The notes: generated by a model not told the origin, from the sequence alone. A stretch of DNA of 64,000 bases from Glandiceps talaboti (GCF_964340395.1 NC_135550.1:30396676-30460675), one strand, 5' to 3'. Positions 22,853 through 36,395 are shown, counted from the stretch's first letter. Program-made: numbers and translations.

Positions 22853-23301
22853 ATGGCGATTTATACTACAGTACAGGAATTTCTCGTAAAATGTCACAAT
22901 GTGTCATCTGTAGCAGTCGATCGTACCTATATTCTAAAATCCATTTATATTTTACAGTCATTTACTACATCTTTCATACGTGATGTCTTTCCCCATCACA
23001 ACTTGTTTTGTTGTTTCCGATCGCTATCAAGGATGGGAGCCTGTTTGTATAAACGAAAGATGTACAAAAATATATCATCTGAACTGTGGCGACTACTTTT
23101 GAAATGTCATTACTTTGGTATATATTTATGGCTGACTTGTTATAGATGTTTAAACGAGGTCGTAGTATTTGTAGCGGAGAGTAAATATGTATCTTTCATT
23201 TGGCAAGTTAGTAAACGTATAGTCAATTTCAGTCTCTTAAAACCTTCAACAAGACAAGTGTCGTTGCTATTAAATGCCCTGTACGTCAGAGATAAGTGTA
23301 G
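22853..23301 (+). CDS. Unrecognised open exon candidate, 149 codons ending at a splice donor
   Basis: ATG 22853 has a good context (acaATGG). The frame stays open for 149 codons to 'gtgtag|gtaagtcag', a strong donor whose intron bases supply the only stop (23303-23305). In DNA this AT-rich an open run of this length is rare by chance. The product is cysteine-, tyrosine- and leucine-rich, with basic patches (LYKRKMYKN) and no family motif I know. It sits exactly where CpG depletion ends. It could be a first coding exon whose continuation I cannot find, or a relic. Confidence 0.3.
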
Positions 23302-23619
23302 GTAAGTCAGGGTCGTAAACTGTCAGGGTATTATTGATGTTCGTCGTCTCCAGTTTGCTGAAAATTACAATAATACAACTACCAACGGAAATATAATAAA
23401 GTATATATACGTATATTGAGCTACGGACTCGACCACAACTAACGATAATCTCAAAGATCTAACTGCTTTCAACTGTAATGTGGCTGCTTGCTAATCCGTA
23501 AGTCTTTCCCGTGGACTGTACGTGAACTGTGTTACTTGCAGAATATAAATGTATCATATTTTGATAAATTGTAATACACAAATGATGATAATTATGGTGC
23601 GTCTTTATTTTATAACTAC

Positions 23620-23900
23620 AGTAAAATTCATTGATGCAAAACAGTCTCTACTAAAAGACACCGAGGAACGTCAAATCAGGTACTTGGGCCACACAATCAG
23701 AACTAATAAAAGGATCAGTTTATGATGTGAGAAGGACAGGGAGGGGACAACGCACTAGTACTAGTAGGAAATGGTCAACAGATGTGACAGAATGGATGGA
23801 ACTAAGTTATGCTAATGTGCCCGACTTGTGTATGACAGGAGGGACTCAGAATGGAGAATCCGAACCATCGGGATCGTCAACACCAAAACTGAACTGAACA
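23620..23900 (+). mobile_element. LINE ORF2 C-terminal remnant (RTE-like tail)
   Basis: Plus-strand readings in two or three frames give QIRYLGHTIRTN, then RRTGRGQRTSTSRKWS, VTEWMELSYAN, and DRRDSEWRIRTIGIVN. This order (LGH, then GRGR/Q..W...V.EW..LSYA, then DR..WR) is the usual C-terminus of RTE- and Jockey-type ORF2 proteins. It is frameshifted throughout and dead. Confidence 0.6.
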
Positions 23901-24019
23901 AATTCATATTAAATTGCCTGTAGGGAAGTGTTCAATGCGTTTAATTTAATTTACATAACGTTGTGTTACCATTTACAATAAAACAAATAGAGATATCGCA
24001 TGATATGGTTCGGTGGAAG

Positions 24020-24180
24020 TGAAAACGAATGAATATGAAACGGAAATCAATTTGAAAATTTGAATTTGAAATGAAACTGAATTTGAAATGAAAACCGATC
24101 TGCAAATGCAAGTGAAAACTAATATGAAACGGAAATCGATTGGAAATGGAAATGCAAGTGAAAATTGATGCGAAACAAAC
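24020..24180. repeat. Degenerate GAAA/GAAATGAAA-rich tandem DNA
   Basis: Repeated 'tgaaat', 'gaaacggaaatc' and 'atgcaagtgaaaa' units with a strand bias for purines. Likely an old satellite or retroelement tail. Confidence 0.5.
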
Positions 24181-24301
24181 TTTTTTTCTTTTTTTAAACT
24201 GTCAATTGATATGAAATAAATGTTTCGTCTTTTTGTCTTTGTTCTTCTATTTTCTTCCTTTTTTTTTCTTTTTTAAAATCAAAATTGATTTGTGATATAA
24301 T

Positions 24302-24989
24302 GAGCCTCCTCGGTTGCCGTACAAGTGCGATGTAGAAGAGTATGACAAAGGTACAGATAAAATCCCACGTATTATATTCACCAGAAGACTATGGCAGGCC
24401 ATTGTTGTAATAGTCATTAAAACATATTGTATCACATTTGTAATTAACCTTTGCATGTTGCTATTGGTTATTGTATATACATTTGATTTGCATTCTTATA
24501 GTTGTACTTTGCACATGTGGTAAAAATCAAAACTCGGGGACATTGTATTGAAATCTACTCATATTTATGCGAAAGTCAAAATATCAGACCAAACGAACGA
24601 AAATACTACTTATATTAATACCCCTGAACTACAAAAGCATCACTTAATCTCCAACTCCATGGTTAAAAAGTACAATAGTAGCTCATCAGAATACTTACCT
24701 GTCAAATTTGTTGCCAACGTGAACATTGATATCGAATAAATAATATACCATTACAATCGAGAGGGGGGAACAATTCCATGAAATTGTGATGTCAAAGTTA
24801 TAATTGCGGTTACTAAGGTTACGTGTTCTATTTAAAAAAATGGGTAACATTGAAATTGATATCACCACTCAGATCAGAATGTGTAAAAACTGTGTGACAA
24901 AGGACAAGGAAATGAGACCATTTATTCTGTTTCCATGGGAATCATTGCCATGCCACATTGACACCTATATTTCGATAGGACTGTACTAA
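24302..24989 (+). pseudogene. Coding-like open stretches, unrecognised
   Basis: One frame runs from about 24302 to 24739 with a single internal stop (24521-24523). It shows a hydrophobic helix (AIVVIVIKTYCITFVINL) and a polar tail ending NVNIDIE. In another frame, ATG 24840 (aaaaaaATGG context) opens 49 codons starting MGNIEIDITTQIRMCKNCVT. I do not recognise either. They could be decayed exons of a lost gene, an old insertion, or chance. Confidence 0.2.
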
Positions 24990-24999
24990 TGCATGCAGA

Positions 25000-27900
25000 T
25001 TTATAATTACGCTACTAGTAATAGCGATTTTACTACATATTCACACCGCTAATATTACTCTCATCTGTCAAAGAAATCTCAATTACCTCACCTGTCAAAG
25101 AAATCTCAAATTCACGCATACCTCACTCATGTTCATTTATCAGATTATATCTTCCATTCTGTAGCCTGTGAAAAGTTCGACTTGATGTAGTTGCTGTATT
25201 TCACTTTTTCTTATAATAAGATTCAACTACGACCTGAACAGTTTCAAGTTGTCTCTCAACCAAGCAGAAGTTTATAGCTCATTGTACATAGTTTGATATA
25301 CTTATGCTAGACGGAATTCTAATTTTCACCATTTGAGTTTTTTTATTTAATTTAACACACAGGATGATAAACCAATATTGGAATACGACAGGGAATTATA
25401 ATATGACAATAAATGACCCAGTTTCTAAATAGAAATATCGGAAATGGGATAATACATGTATCATTCATTCAGTTAGCCTAATCTGGAATTCATTTTATTC
25501 ATGGTATCATCAAAGAGGTCTTGGATTATATTTTTCTATGACCTTTTATGACAGCTTGAAGCGGAATATCTTAATAATCAGTAATAGCTATCGCTGAATT
25601 TCAGGAGTGCGAGTTTCACGAGAATTGCCGAGGGCTGTGGTAAGATGACCCTTTTTGAACACATAATAAGCATCGCCAACCCAGTCAGTTTACGTCCCAG
25701 AGCAAGGATTTGTCCCAAAACTCAGTCATACAAATAACAAAATGTTATAGGCTTATTGTAATTATCTTCATCAGGCCTTTCTTATATATGATCCATCGAA
25801 ATCACACGCTAACTAGAATTTGACAGTGAAAGGGTAATAAACTCCGTATAGAAAGTGTCTTCGTGCCAATTTATAACAATGTTAAAATATGTGACTTCGT
25901 TTTAGTAATGAATGCGAATCGGATGAAATCCCAATTCATGCATATTTACCATCTGGTCCATGTATCATTTCAAAACCTATTATCCACACAAATACTCTAG
26001 TTTATAATCCCATTCGATTTCTTTCTCATTTTTTAAAAAAGAAAGTTTATTGGATGTTGCAACATCTGTTGTCATAAGGAATAACCATATGAGGTGTAAA
26101 GTCCTCTCGCTCCATTAGTTTATCAAATCAAATGTTGCTAGATCTTACCAGTACCTGTGCAAGTTCATCAAAATGATCACACCAGAAAAAGCGTAAATCT
26201 ATTTACGACCAATGTTGGTAACTTATATATCATTAGAATCACATACACCGAGTTTCCCTTCCATATTTGTACTTCAGTGGAAATGAAAGAGTTGTTGTCC
26301 ACCATATGTGTTTGAAGTTTAACAACCCATTGTCCACAATGGCACTGAGTCGTAAAAGAAATATTCTCAGAACATTTAGTTCGATTTAGTATTTAAAAAA
26401 TATAATATGAAGAGCAATGAGAGATGATGAAGATAACTGACATAAGCAACAATAAATTCTTTAATAAAATCCCAATGTCGAAATAATAAGAACAAATGAG
26501 CAAACATTTGATAACATTTCTCCTAGATGGAAAGGAAATAGATTGATGAGATTCTTTATTTATATCAACCTTAACTTCCTACTTAGTCGTTACTGTAACA
26601 GTACTTTGAACTTTTATAGTACTTTGGGAGTGCATTCATCGAGGCAAATAAATGTACACCAGTGGAAAGATAAACAACGAGGCGGAGCTATCACAGGATG
26701 ACAGGATTAGTCCATCCATAGTGAGTGGAAGATCTATGGTCCATCTCACCTTGCTAGACTAGATCATAGAACGGTGGATGGTCTATGACTAGATTACGAT
26801 AAAGTACACGTACATTGTGTCGCCCATTGATGGTGATGAGGTAATGGTAATACTGGGATAAAAGTGTACACATTCGGATGGGGACACACACAGCATGCAC
26901 TTTCCCGTATTCACGGCGCAATAAATAAGTTATACAACATTTACAAGCTATCAATGAGAAGCCTGATAGGGCTGAACAACATGACGTATCTTATAGTCTA
27001 GCTCATATGAAGACCTGTGTAAAATTCATTTTTAAAGAACTCGCCATGCAAGTTGTTAATTATCGTATCGGGCGAAGCTTTGCATTTCTTTTGTAAACCA
27101 GGTGTGATTAAGGCGATATGATTTACTCTCATTACAATTACAAGGACACTTCATAAATGTATGTTTTCATAAATATGGTGGAGCTAAATTTATCTCCATT
27201 GTTGGTTGTCATTATCGAACACTTCGGTGACGTAGTGTGTTGAACTCATCATTTCGGAAAATTGCCCACAGGAGCAAAAGTACTCGAGGACTAAATTTAA
27301 ACTTACGCTTTCACAAGAAGTAACCGTGTATAAGCTCCGATTAGTAAAATGTTGATAGGTGTGTCGTGTTTTCGCTCACTCAAAATTAGTTATTTAATTT
27401 TACAATTCAATTCGATGAATTCAAACAACGTATAATGTATGGTTATTTAGTACTCAAACACATCTCTCAGCCTATGATGCGAAAAGACACGCTCAATTAT
27501 AAAAATGTCTGACCTTCCAAAAGCAATCTTTTTGTTGATGTTGAAGGCAATGCAAATTAGTTGGAGGACATCACTGGATGATATGGGACTAGTAGTGTAA
27601 GAAGATTAACTTTAAGCTATACTATGATGGTATGTCAGTTTTCAACTGAATTTACTTTATCCTGCCTTATCCAGATCAGAGCAATTCTTCAGAGCTTCTT
27701 GTCTTGCAGGGTATTCAGTACTGTAGAAATCTACTACAAAACTATTAAAAGACATACGATACTGGGAATGTCAAATATTTAGTCTTTGAGGTCGTATTCG
27801 ATAGAATCGTAACTTTATACATCTGTACAAATCACGTGGAGTCTTATTATGACATCTGCATGTTTCACATAACATATATGCAGTGCTATTTAATATAATG

Positions 27901-28280
27901 TGCATTTTATTTTGTGGAATCACAACAAAGTGCAACACTAAATCGTGAACACATCGTGATGTCTACCTACGATAATACGACAGACTACAGTTGTAAATAA
28001 GTCAGTGATGCAATATTATTACACGTGCGTCATAGCAGGTTAGGCATGGCGCGAAATATATGCTCATTCTCATATATTATAAGAGCTAAACATTTGATTG
28101 GCTTTTCACTTTCGTTGTAGGTTCGGTTATCAAACTTTTTTATTCTGTTATGGTCTAAAAGTTTGACACTTTGCATACAAGACGCAAACCAAGCTGTACA
28201 TCATGACGTCATGGAAAAAAAAGTTTTTCAAAATTGAAATTAAAACAAAGTTGTTAGTCTTCAAAAGTTGATATAAAGCC
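25000..28280. other. No supported gene; unique AT-rich DNA
   Basis: Apart from a short tandem duplication ('ctgtcaaagaaatctcaa' at about 25065 and 25091) and a 39-base repeat shared with 19413-19451 (at 26962-27000), I see no exon or recognisable repeat here. CpG is near its expected frequency. Confidence 0.4.
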
Positions 28281-30516
28281 AATAAAGAATATATGAGCGA
28301 ACGTATAATGTATCTATACGCATATATATATGCTTGTCTTGTTAGTTGCATCCCTCTGTTCGACCACACCGGGCGGCAACATCAACGCTACAAATTTAGG
28401 ACAAACTTTGTAAACGACGCCAAGTCTATTCACACTCTGCCAGATTCAAAGATAAAGTTGGTAAAAGAAGGTATTTGTACATGGAAGCCAAATCAAATTA
28501 ACTACAGGGTAACAAAGGAAGTACATATTAATCCGCACTGTACCTTAATTCCTTGTATTAAAGTATAACAAAACTGTTAGAAATTACTTTATCGGTTTAA
28601 CATGACGAGTGTTTAATCCATGCAAAGCATTTGTATGGTAAGAATTCCACGACATTTCATATTTCAATGGAAATACTATGATGTGTGCATATGTAAAGGA
28701 ATATCCATCCAGTGGATATTTAACAATCCCCAATTTTAATTAAGTTTATTAATCGCAGTAACAATATAGACATATTTTTGTTCCAACACCTCAAAACAGC
28801 GACTTAATTCAGTGGTAGAATCTTTTAAAAACCAATATCTAGAAGAAAATGCACACATATAAGCTATCCCATAGCTATAGAAATGTAAAGACTTCATTTC
28901 TGATAAGTTTACATTAATTTGATGCGCGTTGACTAATTTTACCTATTCTAGAGGTAGATTTCTTGATATGCAATCATGAAATTGGCTCAGATAATTAATT
29001 TCATTCCCGTATATTCGTTTCAATGTTGTTACATGTAAGCTTACATGTTGTTGACGATGTTCCTTGAAACAGACATGAAAGCGGCATAATTCAAAGTACA
29101 CATGATTGGTGTGTAGCGTCTTTTTTGTAAATCTAGAAGTAGAACAGTTGCAATTGCTAGCTACAATAAAGAATGTAAACATATATCCAATCATTTACAG
29201 CTAATCCAGCTTGCGATAAGAAAATAGAAGAGATAATCCCTGAAGCGGAAGACATATTGTGTGGCTGACAGGAAAAAAATTACGGTTTATATGTTCACTG
29301 TGTAGTTTTATATTATTTCCTTACAATGCAGAGAGAATTTTGTGTACTCAGACTGCCTGACAGTATTCTACCCCAAATATATGTTAAAGCTTAAATTAGT
29401 TTATATAAGTTCGGTAGGTACTCTTGCCGGTGACAAAATCTCATATTTTGACACAAGTTATATCTAAAACTTTACTAACGCTGTAAAGGTAATGTATTCC
29501 TTCCCGGGAGACTTTTTGGATGTGTTTGATCTCAAACCACTAAAAGAATTAGAGGTCCTAGGTTTGATACAGAATACCTGCATTTATAACATTATCGACT
29601 ACCCCAATCCTTTCGAGTACTGCTTATTGCAAACAGATATTATCGCCCTCTCAAATGAAATTGATGTTCATTATCTCCTGTAAGCAGATCTGAAGTGGCA
29701 TGAATTGGACATGGTGTCAAGCTACTAAAAATTGAGGTAGGGGTTTGCCACTTATTTCAAGCTCAAGCTTAATTCATGCTATTATCTCGTCGGTACATCG
29801 ATAGCCTGTCATCTTTCACCCCATTGTTCATTGATTCTCTCGGCCCTTGATCAGATAGCTGATCTGATCATAATGCCAGTCTACATGCAATCTCAAATAT
29901 TCCCTATTTCCTTAAACCATCAATTTGATCGCAATGTCCGTAGTTTACGCCTCATTAGTAAACACTGTTTTGGCCTTTCTTTTTGTAGGTGATCGTATTG
30001 TGACCATTCTTTCCTTCTACATGTTCACATAGACGATTGGAATCTCCGTTACGGTAATAAAGACTGGTTACCCTTTCCCACTATTATAGAGTTTCTTTGG
30101 ATAACGACTTTATATATATAACACGACTCTTCAATGTTCTTCCTGTAGTGTACACAGCTACAAAACCTTGGCATACATTTAAATAATAACCACTTTTATA
30201 ATTAACAGGAGCTAAATATGTAGATACATCTATCATGATAAAGATTGTCAGGGGTATACGACCAATGCCTGTGGCATAGCATGCATGTACTCTTCACAGT
30301 CTGTTCATCTGTGATAGGCACACATGAATTGACCATGGTGTTGAAAAGTAAATAATTGAAACTTTTACAAGATACATATGAAAGAAGTTTTAACAACGGT
30401 GCTAATATTCTGAATGTATTGTTGGGGCCTGAAATGTATTGGCACAAACTTTAACTACTTTAATAAAGTTTGGTTCTACATGAGAAAGGTCAATACCGTC
30501 GATCAAACCATAGACA

Positions 30517-31389
30517 GTGGAGCTTTTTACCATGCTCACATTTAAACGTTCGTTCCTAGAGGTACGCATTGTGTGTTTACAATACTGTTTGCTTCGCGTT
30601 CAGGAACAAAGAAGTTTTTGCGAAGCACTTCAAATGAACATTTCGTTACGTTCTCAAATTTACAAATGCCTTAAGGGTGTCATTTTGATTAATCGAGATA
30701 TTTCACCCAACCTCAATAACTTTCATTTCATTTTAATGAGACGATAGTGTACCCGGAATTCCTGGATTTATTCAATATGTGAGGATGTGTCAGATTGGCA
30801 TAATGAGACAAACAAGTTCGTACTGACTTGTAGGGAATTAACTCGACAGAATGGACACCCGGATAATATAACTTGTCGCTAGTTGATTGCACTGCGGAAT
30901 TACATAAATTTACTATCTGGAGATCTGATTACTCATTGTTGTTCGATATCCTGAAAGTCTTCCATCATGTCACAGTCAATTTTATATAAATCTTTGGCTT
31001 TAGCAAGATATTTACAAAGCGTAATATGCAGTCACGGAAGTTTTTATCCTCATAAGAACTTAAGCATCATTATTACACGAAATGTTAAAATATGCATTAT
31101 TACTACCCGGACTTTGGACGGGGATGTCAAATTTGCAAATGTCAATCTCAACTGATTTGACAAGTTCCCCTTGATATCTATCCGGAAACTCTCATACTTA
31201 GTCGAGTCGATGTTATTATATTTACAAGAAATCGTTGCAAATTGGGGCCTTCAGCTATATCATTTCACAACATTACGTATTGTGAATTATGACTACCCTG
31301 TACTTGCTTTGAATAAAGACTATGTCCAAATAAATGCGGTCCTTGACACAATAATTACTCTTAGTGATATGAAAATTTTCACTTTTTAA
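30517..31389 (+). pseudogene. Low-stop-density block, candidate decayed coding region
   Basis: One plus-strand frame runs 291 codons with only four internal stops (near 30745, 30877, 30950 and 31156), where about 19-20 are expected from base composition. It ends ...DTIITLSDMKIFTF and stop. The composition is not low-complexity. Its stop overlaps by about 11 bases the stop of a 79-codon open frame coming from the other strand (31617-31379, ending EKVPIKK). No family was recognised. It could be an old gene, a mobile or viral relic, or a chance run. Confidence 0.25.
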
Positions 31390-31617
31390 TAGGAACTTTT
31401 TCTAGCTTTGCAAAAACGACAGTCACAATGTAAGGTTTTTTTCTTGGTTCTTCTATGTAATAAATGTCAAGTGGGGATAGTAATGGCGTGCTATAATAAA
31501 GACGGTTTTTTTCCTCTACGTACGTCATGAGCGAGTCGAAGACGGAAATATCTGTTTTCAATTTTGGAGTGAACAATGGTTGTATTACTGAAATTGTAAC
31601 AAGATAAAAGATAAAGT
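31379..31617 (-). pseudogene. Minus-strand open frame convergent on the 30.5-31.4 kb block
   Basis: 79 open codons, without an early ATG, containing TPKLKTDISVFDSLMTYVEE and YYIEEPRKKPYIVTVVF. It ends 11 bases inside the opposing frame. No homology was recognised. It is listed because tail-to-tail overlap of two long open frames is unusual in otherwise frame-poor DNA. Confidence 0.18.
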
Positions 31618-31764
31618 TCTAGTGACGGCGTTTGATAATTTATCTCGATGTCTCTACAGGCGGTATGCATAACACTTGAAATCTAGATTATTTAATGAAG
31701 CCAAAAGTGCAGGATAAAGAGGAAAAGTAAAGTAAACACATTCTGTAGCACTGTCCACTAAAGC

Positions 31765-31768
<4 letters not shown>

Positions 31769-31850
<82 letters not shown>
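31769..31850. repeat. (TA)41 microsatellite
   Basis: 82 uninterrupted bases of TA; fully self-complementary, so it can extrude a cruciform. Confidence 0.98.
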
Positions 31851-31854
<4 letters not shown>

Positions 31855-34800
31855 TTTACGTTAGAGTCAAAAGGTAGTTAAAGCGAAAAGTATGAACTTT
31901 CTGTAACAAAGTTTGATATATTGCCCCGTTAATATCGAAGGAATCCAATGTCACACATATGTTCGGCTAGTGCAATGCTACGACACCACGTTCTTTCATG
32001 ATTAGCAGCGAGTTCTGAAAATAACATGGCAGTTGTTTTGTGTAATACACTTGACAGATACTTTCACGATGAACTTGGCAGTGAGTAGTTTGTGATGAAC
32101 TTTGTAGCATTGAGAAATACTCAATTAATGTTGTATTGTTAAAAGTCACATTCATATTTGTCCTGAAGCAATGGTAGGTCAATATGTGAATGCAATCTAA
32201 TTACACGTGGACATGTATTCACTAGTATCTGCATAGAGAGTAGGCAATAACAGTAGAGGAATCTTTTCATGTCGTTTGTTGTGACCCAATATCCTTTCAG
32301 TATACATTCATCTCAATATTACTACATGGTGGATCTTTAACATTGCAATCGCTTTCATCTGTTCGTGAAGAGTATTCAATCTGGTTGAATTGCATTAATT
32401 CCGAAAATACGACTTAAATGTCCATTATCGAACTAATAACATACTCAATCTCTTGAAAAATAAGCTTCTAAAAAAGAGTAAACAATACAGCCGAATAGTA
32501 TATTACTTCATTGATTTGGGCGAGAATACAGTCGGCCCTAAAGCACTGTTGACAATATCCTTGCAGTATGCTTCGGTCATATATACTTTCAACATTCGCT
32601 CCAAGATCTACACACTACAATGTGAAACAAATATCACACTTCTATATATAATACAATGTGAAATTATGTGCATTATAAATACATACAATAGTGATGAAGT
32701 ATTCTAATTTTATAAACCATTTATGTTGAAATGATGCCGTGTGATGAGAACATATATAATTTGAAGTTGTAAAGAACAATACGTTCATGGAATATATTCG
32801 ATAAGACAGTCATTCGTACATGTCTAAGCCATACAGACTCCCCAAATTCTCATTAACCTTGCCCTTCCTTCTGATGGCGTTGAAAGGTACAGTGACACGA
32901 ATACTAGGTTAGATTATTTCATACGTGTACTAGACCCCAAATTAGGGGAATTTGAGGGTCATCAAGTCCATGCCACATAAATTGTTTATACCAATGACTT
33001 TTTTGTCATCTGTGTTGTAGGAATATTGTGTCACATGTGGATGATTATTCAGTGTATTTTTGGAGTTAGTCCATTGTCACTTTTAACAAGCATGTAAGAC
33101 TGCTACTATGGTTGTCGCATTACATTAGTTACTACAGTCACCTGGCACTTTACTAATCGGTTAAAGATTAATCTGTTGTCACAATGTGAATGAGAGTCAA
33201 GTTGCAATAAAAGGTTGATAATTGAAGCTTAAGATGTATACATGTCAATGTCTACAAGACGATAAAGCGTATTCTGACTGGGACAATACATCGTTAACAA
33301 CTGAGCTCAGCAAATTGAGCTGAAAAGCCACCAAGAAATGTCACATTGAGATACTGTACAATACCAAGACCTTGTCGAAATCCAGGTTCTGAACTTACAT
33401 GCTTACATGCAAAGTCTGTCCAATTAGTAGGTTCAGCAAAGCATATTGTAAATACGTCTTTCTGCGTATCCTATCAGACTAAAACTTATAACTGAATATG
33501 TGATCCCAGACTTTTCTGCAATATAATCAAACGTTCGTTCGGATAATTTCCTGTCTATATAACCAATACGTTCAATCATATATGGATGAAATAACTCAAA
33601 ACTTTTCACTAAAGTTATTGAAAACATACCCTTGGTTTTTTTCAATTGAAATAAATCCTACTAGCATATTGCAACTCATTGAAACCCCGACATACGTTTC
33701 AATATCATTATTTTATTGAGTGCTGAGTAATACTTCAGATTAAGAGTATGACGAAACCTTAGCCAACTATTGCATTCAATTATGCCGTTGAAAAATACTC
33801 AAACTATTATCTACAGAAAACCCGTGTTTGAGAATCTCAAACAAAGGCATGAAACTATCAACAAATCTCGTCTACAATATTACTGTTAAGGTACAGATTT
33901 GATGTTTTATCCATCCCTATTTGAAATGAGAAATGTCAGATTATAAATTAATTATATGACCATTGTTCACTAATTGTATCTTCTGTTACAGTTTTCAGGA
34001 TCCAGACAAGGAAGCTGTGTGTAGTGATGGAATTGTTAGAGCAGTTTATGTTGCATGGTTGTTGAGTTCTCTTAGTAATCTGTTTAATGGACGTTCTAAG
34101 TGAATCAAGCAATGTATATATTTTAGTATTTTTATAACGTGGAAGGTCATGGTCAAGGTTCAATGTATCTCACAGAAAACAGATATATATGCATTACCTC
34201 TAATGTGACCCCTAAAAGCAACGAATCCCATTACAAGGATTGGGAATTAGGAATGGCTGAGGTGTTTGGTATGTAACATTCCTCGACTTTGGCCATTGGC
34301 AGATAACTTGACTCTAGCTATTAGGAAGTCGAAATAATCACGTGTTGAATTTTTGATTGACAATTTACTTTGGTGCTTTTATGATAGAGACTGAACTTTA
34401 ACCTAGCAACATAAGTCAGGAAATTACTTGATAGACTCGCACTCGGCCATGATCTTGCCCCGTGAAGAATCCATTTGTGGAATTAATCTGACGCGGTTCT
34501 GTCAACCGAGCTTCATGAGCACGATACATCGAAAAACCTTAATTGGTGTTGACGTCAAGGGCATACAGGTGAGGTCAGGTTACGACAGCAATGTAGTTTA
34601 AGTCCACAAGGCTTCGCATGTGTGTTCTATGTCGTTTTTGGAATCTTTCCGGTGGTTGCTGATGTTATTGTTAGTGTTGTTGCTGCTGTTGCTGTTGCTG
34701 TCGTCTTCGGTTTGTTGATGTTTCCCATGAAGGGATCTCTGCTGGGCAGGAAGAGAGCCTAAAACGGAAAGTCTAATTTTCATTAAAGTGTGTAATATCT

Positions 34801-34926
34801 TTTCAATTTGAAAAGAAAAAGTTAAATCATTGAAATAAGTTTATCATTGCCGAAAGCGGTCTGGAGAGAAGTTGATTTACTTTCTTCACAGCTAGCTGTA
34901 GTCTAAATAGTGCAATTCAGTGAAAA

Positions 34927-34983
34927 GCCAAGATTTAGAATACTACATTTGTACGCCAAGATTTAGAATACTACCATTTGTAC
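34927..34983. repeat. Tandem duplication, 28/29-bp unit
   Basis: 'gccaagatttagaatactac' followed by 'atttgtac' occurs twice head to tail, differing by one inserted C. Recent local duplication. Confidence 0.95.
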
Positions 34984-35526
34984 AATGTAGCTTAGAGTAG
35001 CCAATGGCTTATTCATTCACATTTGTCACGACTCTATGTATTTAATACGACACAATAAAGACTTTCATAACGTCTTCAACACTAATCGGATGGCATTTCA
35101 TGTGTCTATTGACATTATCATGAAAAGCTTCTTTTTATATCACTTCCTGATCTTTATCGTTAGGCTCAAAGACTAGACAGAATTATTTGAAAGCCAAAAT
35201 AACACTAATTACTCAGTAATATGACGATTGCCGGAATGAAACAGAATAATAATCTCCATTTGACCTGTATAGTCCTGAATGGAGATAATTACATGGTCCA
35301 AACGTATACGTAAGTATAAGTTGGCTGTTTATTTTCTTTCCCCCAAAAAAGTCTCTTCCTTAACACAGATAACAAATGGCAAGATATCCAATGAGGCACA
35401 GTACAAATAGTTTTCATAGTATCTATACAAGGTGCTTTATTTGAGACTGGGTGGGTGTTATTTTTTATTAAAAAGGTTAATCAGTTTCGGTATGCTTGTT
35501 TGTTTGGCGTGTGCGAGTGTGTGGGT

Positions 35527-35542
35527 TGTTTATTTGTTTGTT

Positions 35543-35586
<44 letters not shown>

Positions 35587-35630
35587 TGTGGTTTTGTTTG
35601 TTTGTTTGTTTGTTTGTTTGTGTTTTGTTT
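35527..35630. repeat. (GTTT)n-(GT)n-(GTTT)n compound microsatellite
   Basis: A GT run of about 26 units flanked on both sides by TTTG units. Confidence 0.95.
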
Positions 35631-36395
35631 TAGTAGGTGGCAGTTGGAATAATTATTTGTTTTCACTATACTTTGACTATTACATGTAAGTTGAGAACTG
35701 CCTCACATTGCTTCTCTTATTGCCAGGGAAATTTCCGGTAGCAGCTTGGCTTTGACAATAGTAATAGTAAGTGTCGCATTATCATAATAATTCTATAGAA
35801 AGCATTTTATTTCTAGAATATGTATCAATTTACGTCTATCATTGAATGTTAGACAAACTAGACTCGTCAATGGTACGACCTTTTAAAGTATGCAGACTTC
35901 TTCATTTGACGTAAACTGATCAAACTACTGATTCTTCTCTCAGACTGGTTAATCTGGTTTATAGTAACGACAGTTCGCAAAGAAAAACACCTGGCGTCTC
36001 AGGTGTGCGATAGGATTTCATGATAGCAGTACCAGACAATCTCCAAACATCTACAAGATAAAGTAAATTAAAGCCATAAAGCTTCCTGTCTAACATGTTA
36101 ATGTATGGTTCACGTGAAATCGTCTTATAATCTTTATTTGAGTTCGGACACTTTCCTGGGATCCTTGAAATTATACAGAATCGAGTCTATCCATGAATGT
36201 AATAGCAAATTCATGGAAATTGTCAATTCCAATTGAATAAAGCTTCGGGTTTCGATGACAGTTGTTCAGTGTATCAATTAGTAACAACTATTATCCAGTA
36301 TTAATAACGTATACCTGTCATGCTGAGATTGGTGATCACAATCAATAAATTGAATTCTCTTCCTTGTTTGAATTAGTGTAAATCGGACTTGCTTG

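Larger units (their letters stand above)
32710..36390. other. No supported gene
   Basis: Unique-looking AT-rich DNA with a 28/29-base tandem duplication at 34927-34983 and a GTTT/GT microsatellite at 35527-35630. Short open frames on both strands lack recognisable content or splice context. Confidence 0.4.

Noticed and set aside
22853-33650. Idea that the right-hand open frames are one integrated large virus
   Set aside because: No polymerase, capsid, terminase, integrase or terminal repeat was recognisable, and CpG content matches all DNA to its right. Only individual low-confidence coding-like blocks are reported.
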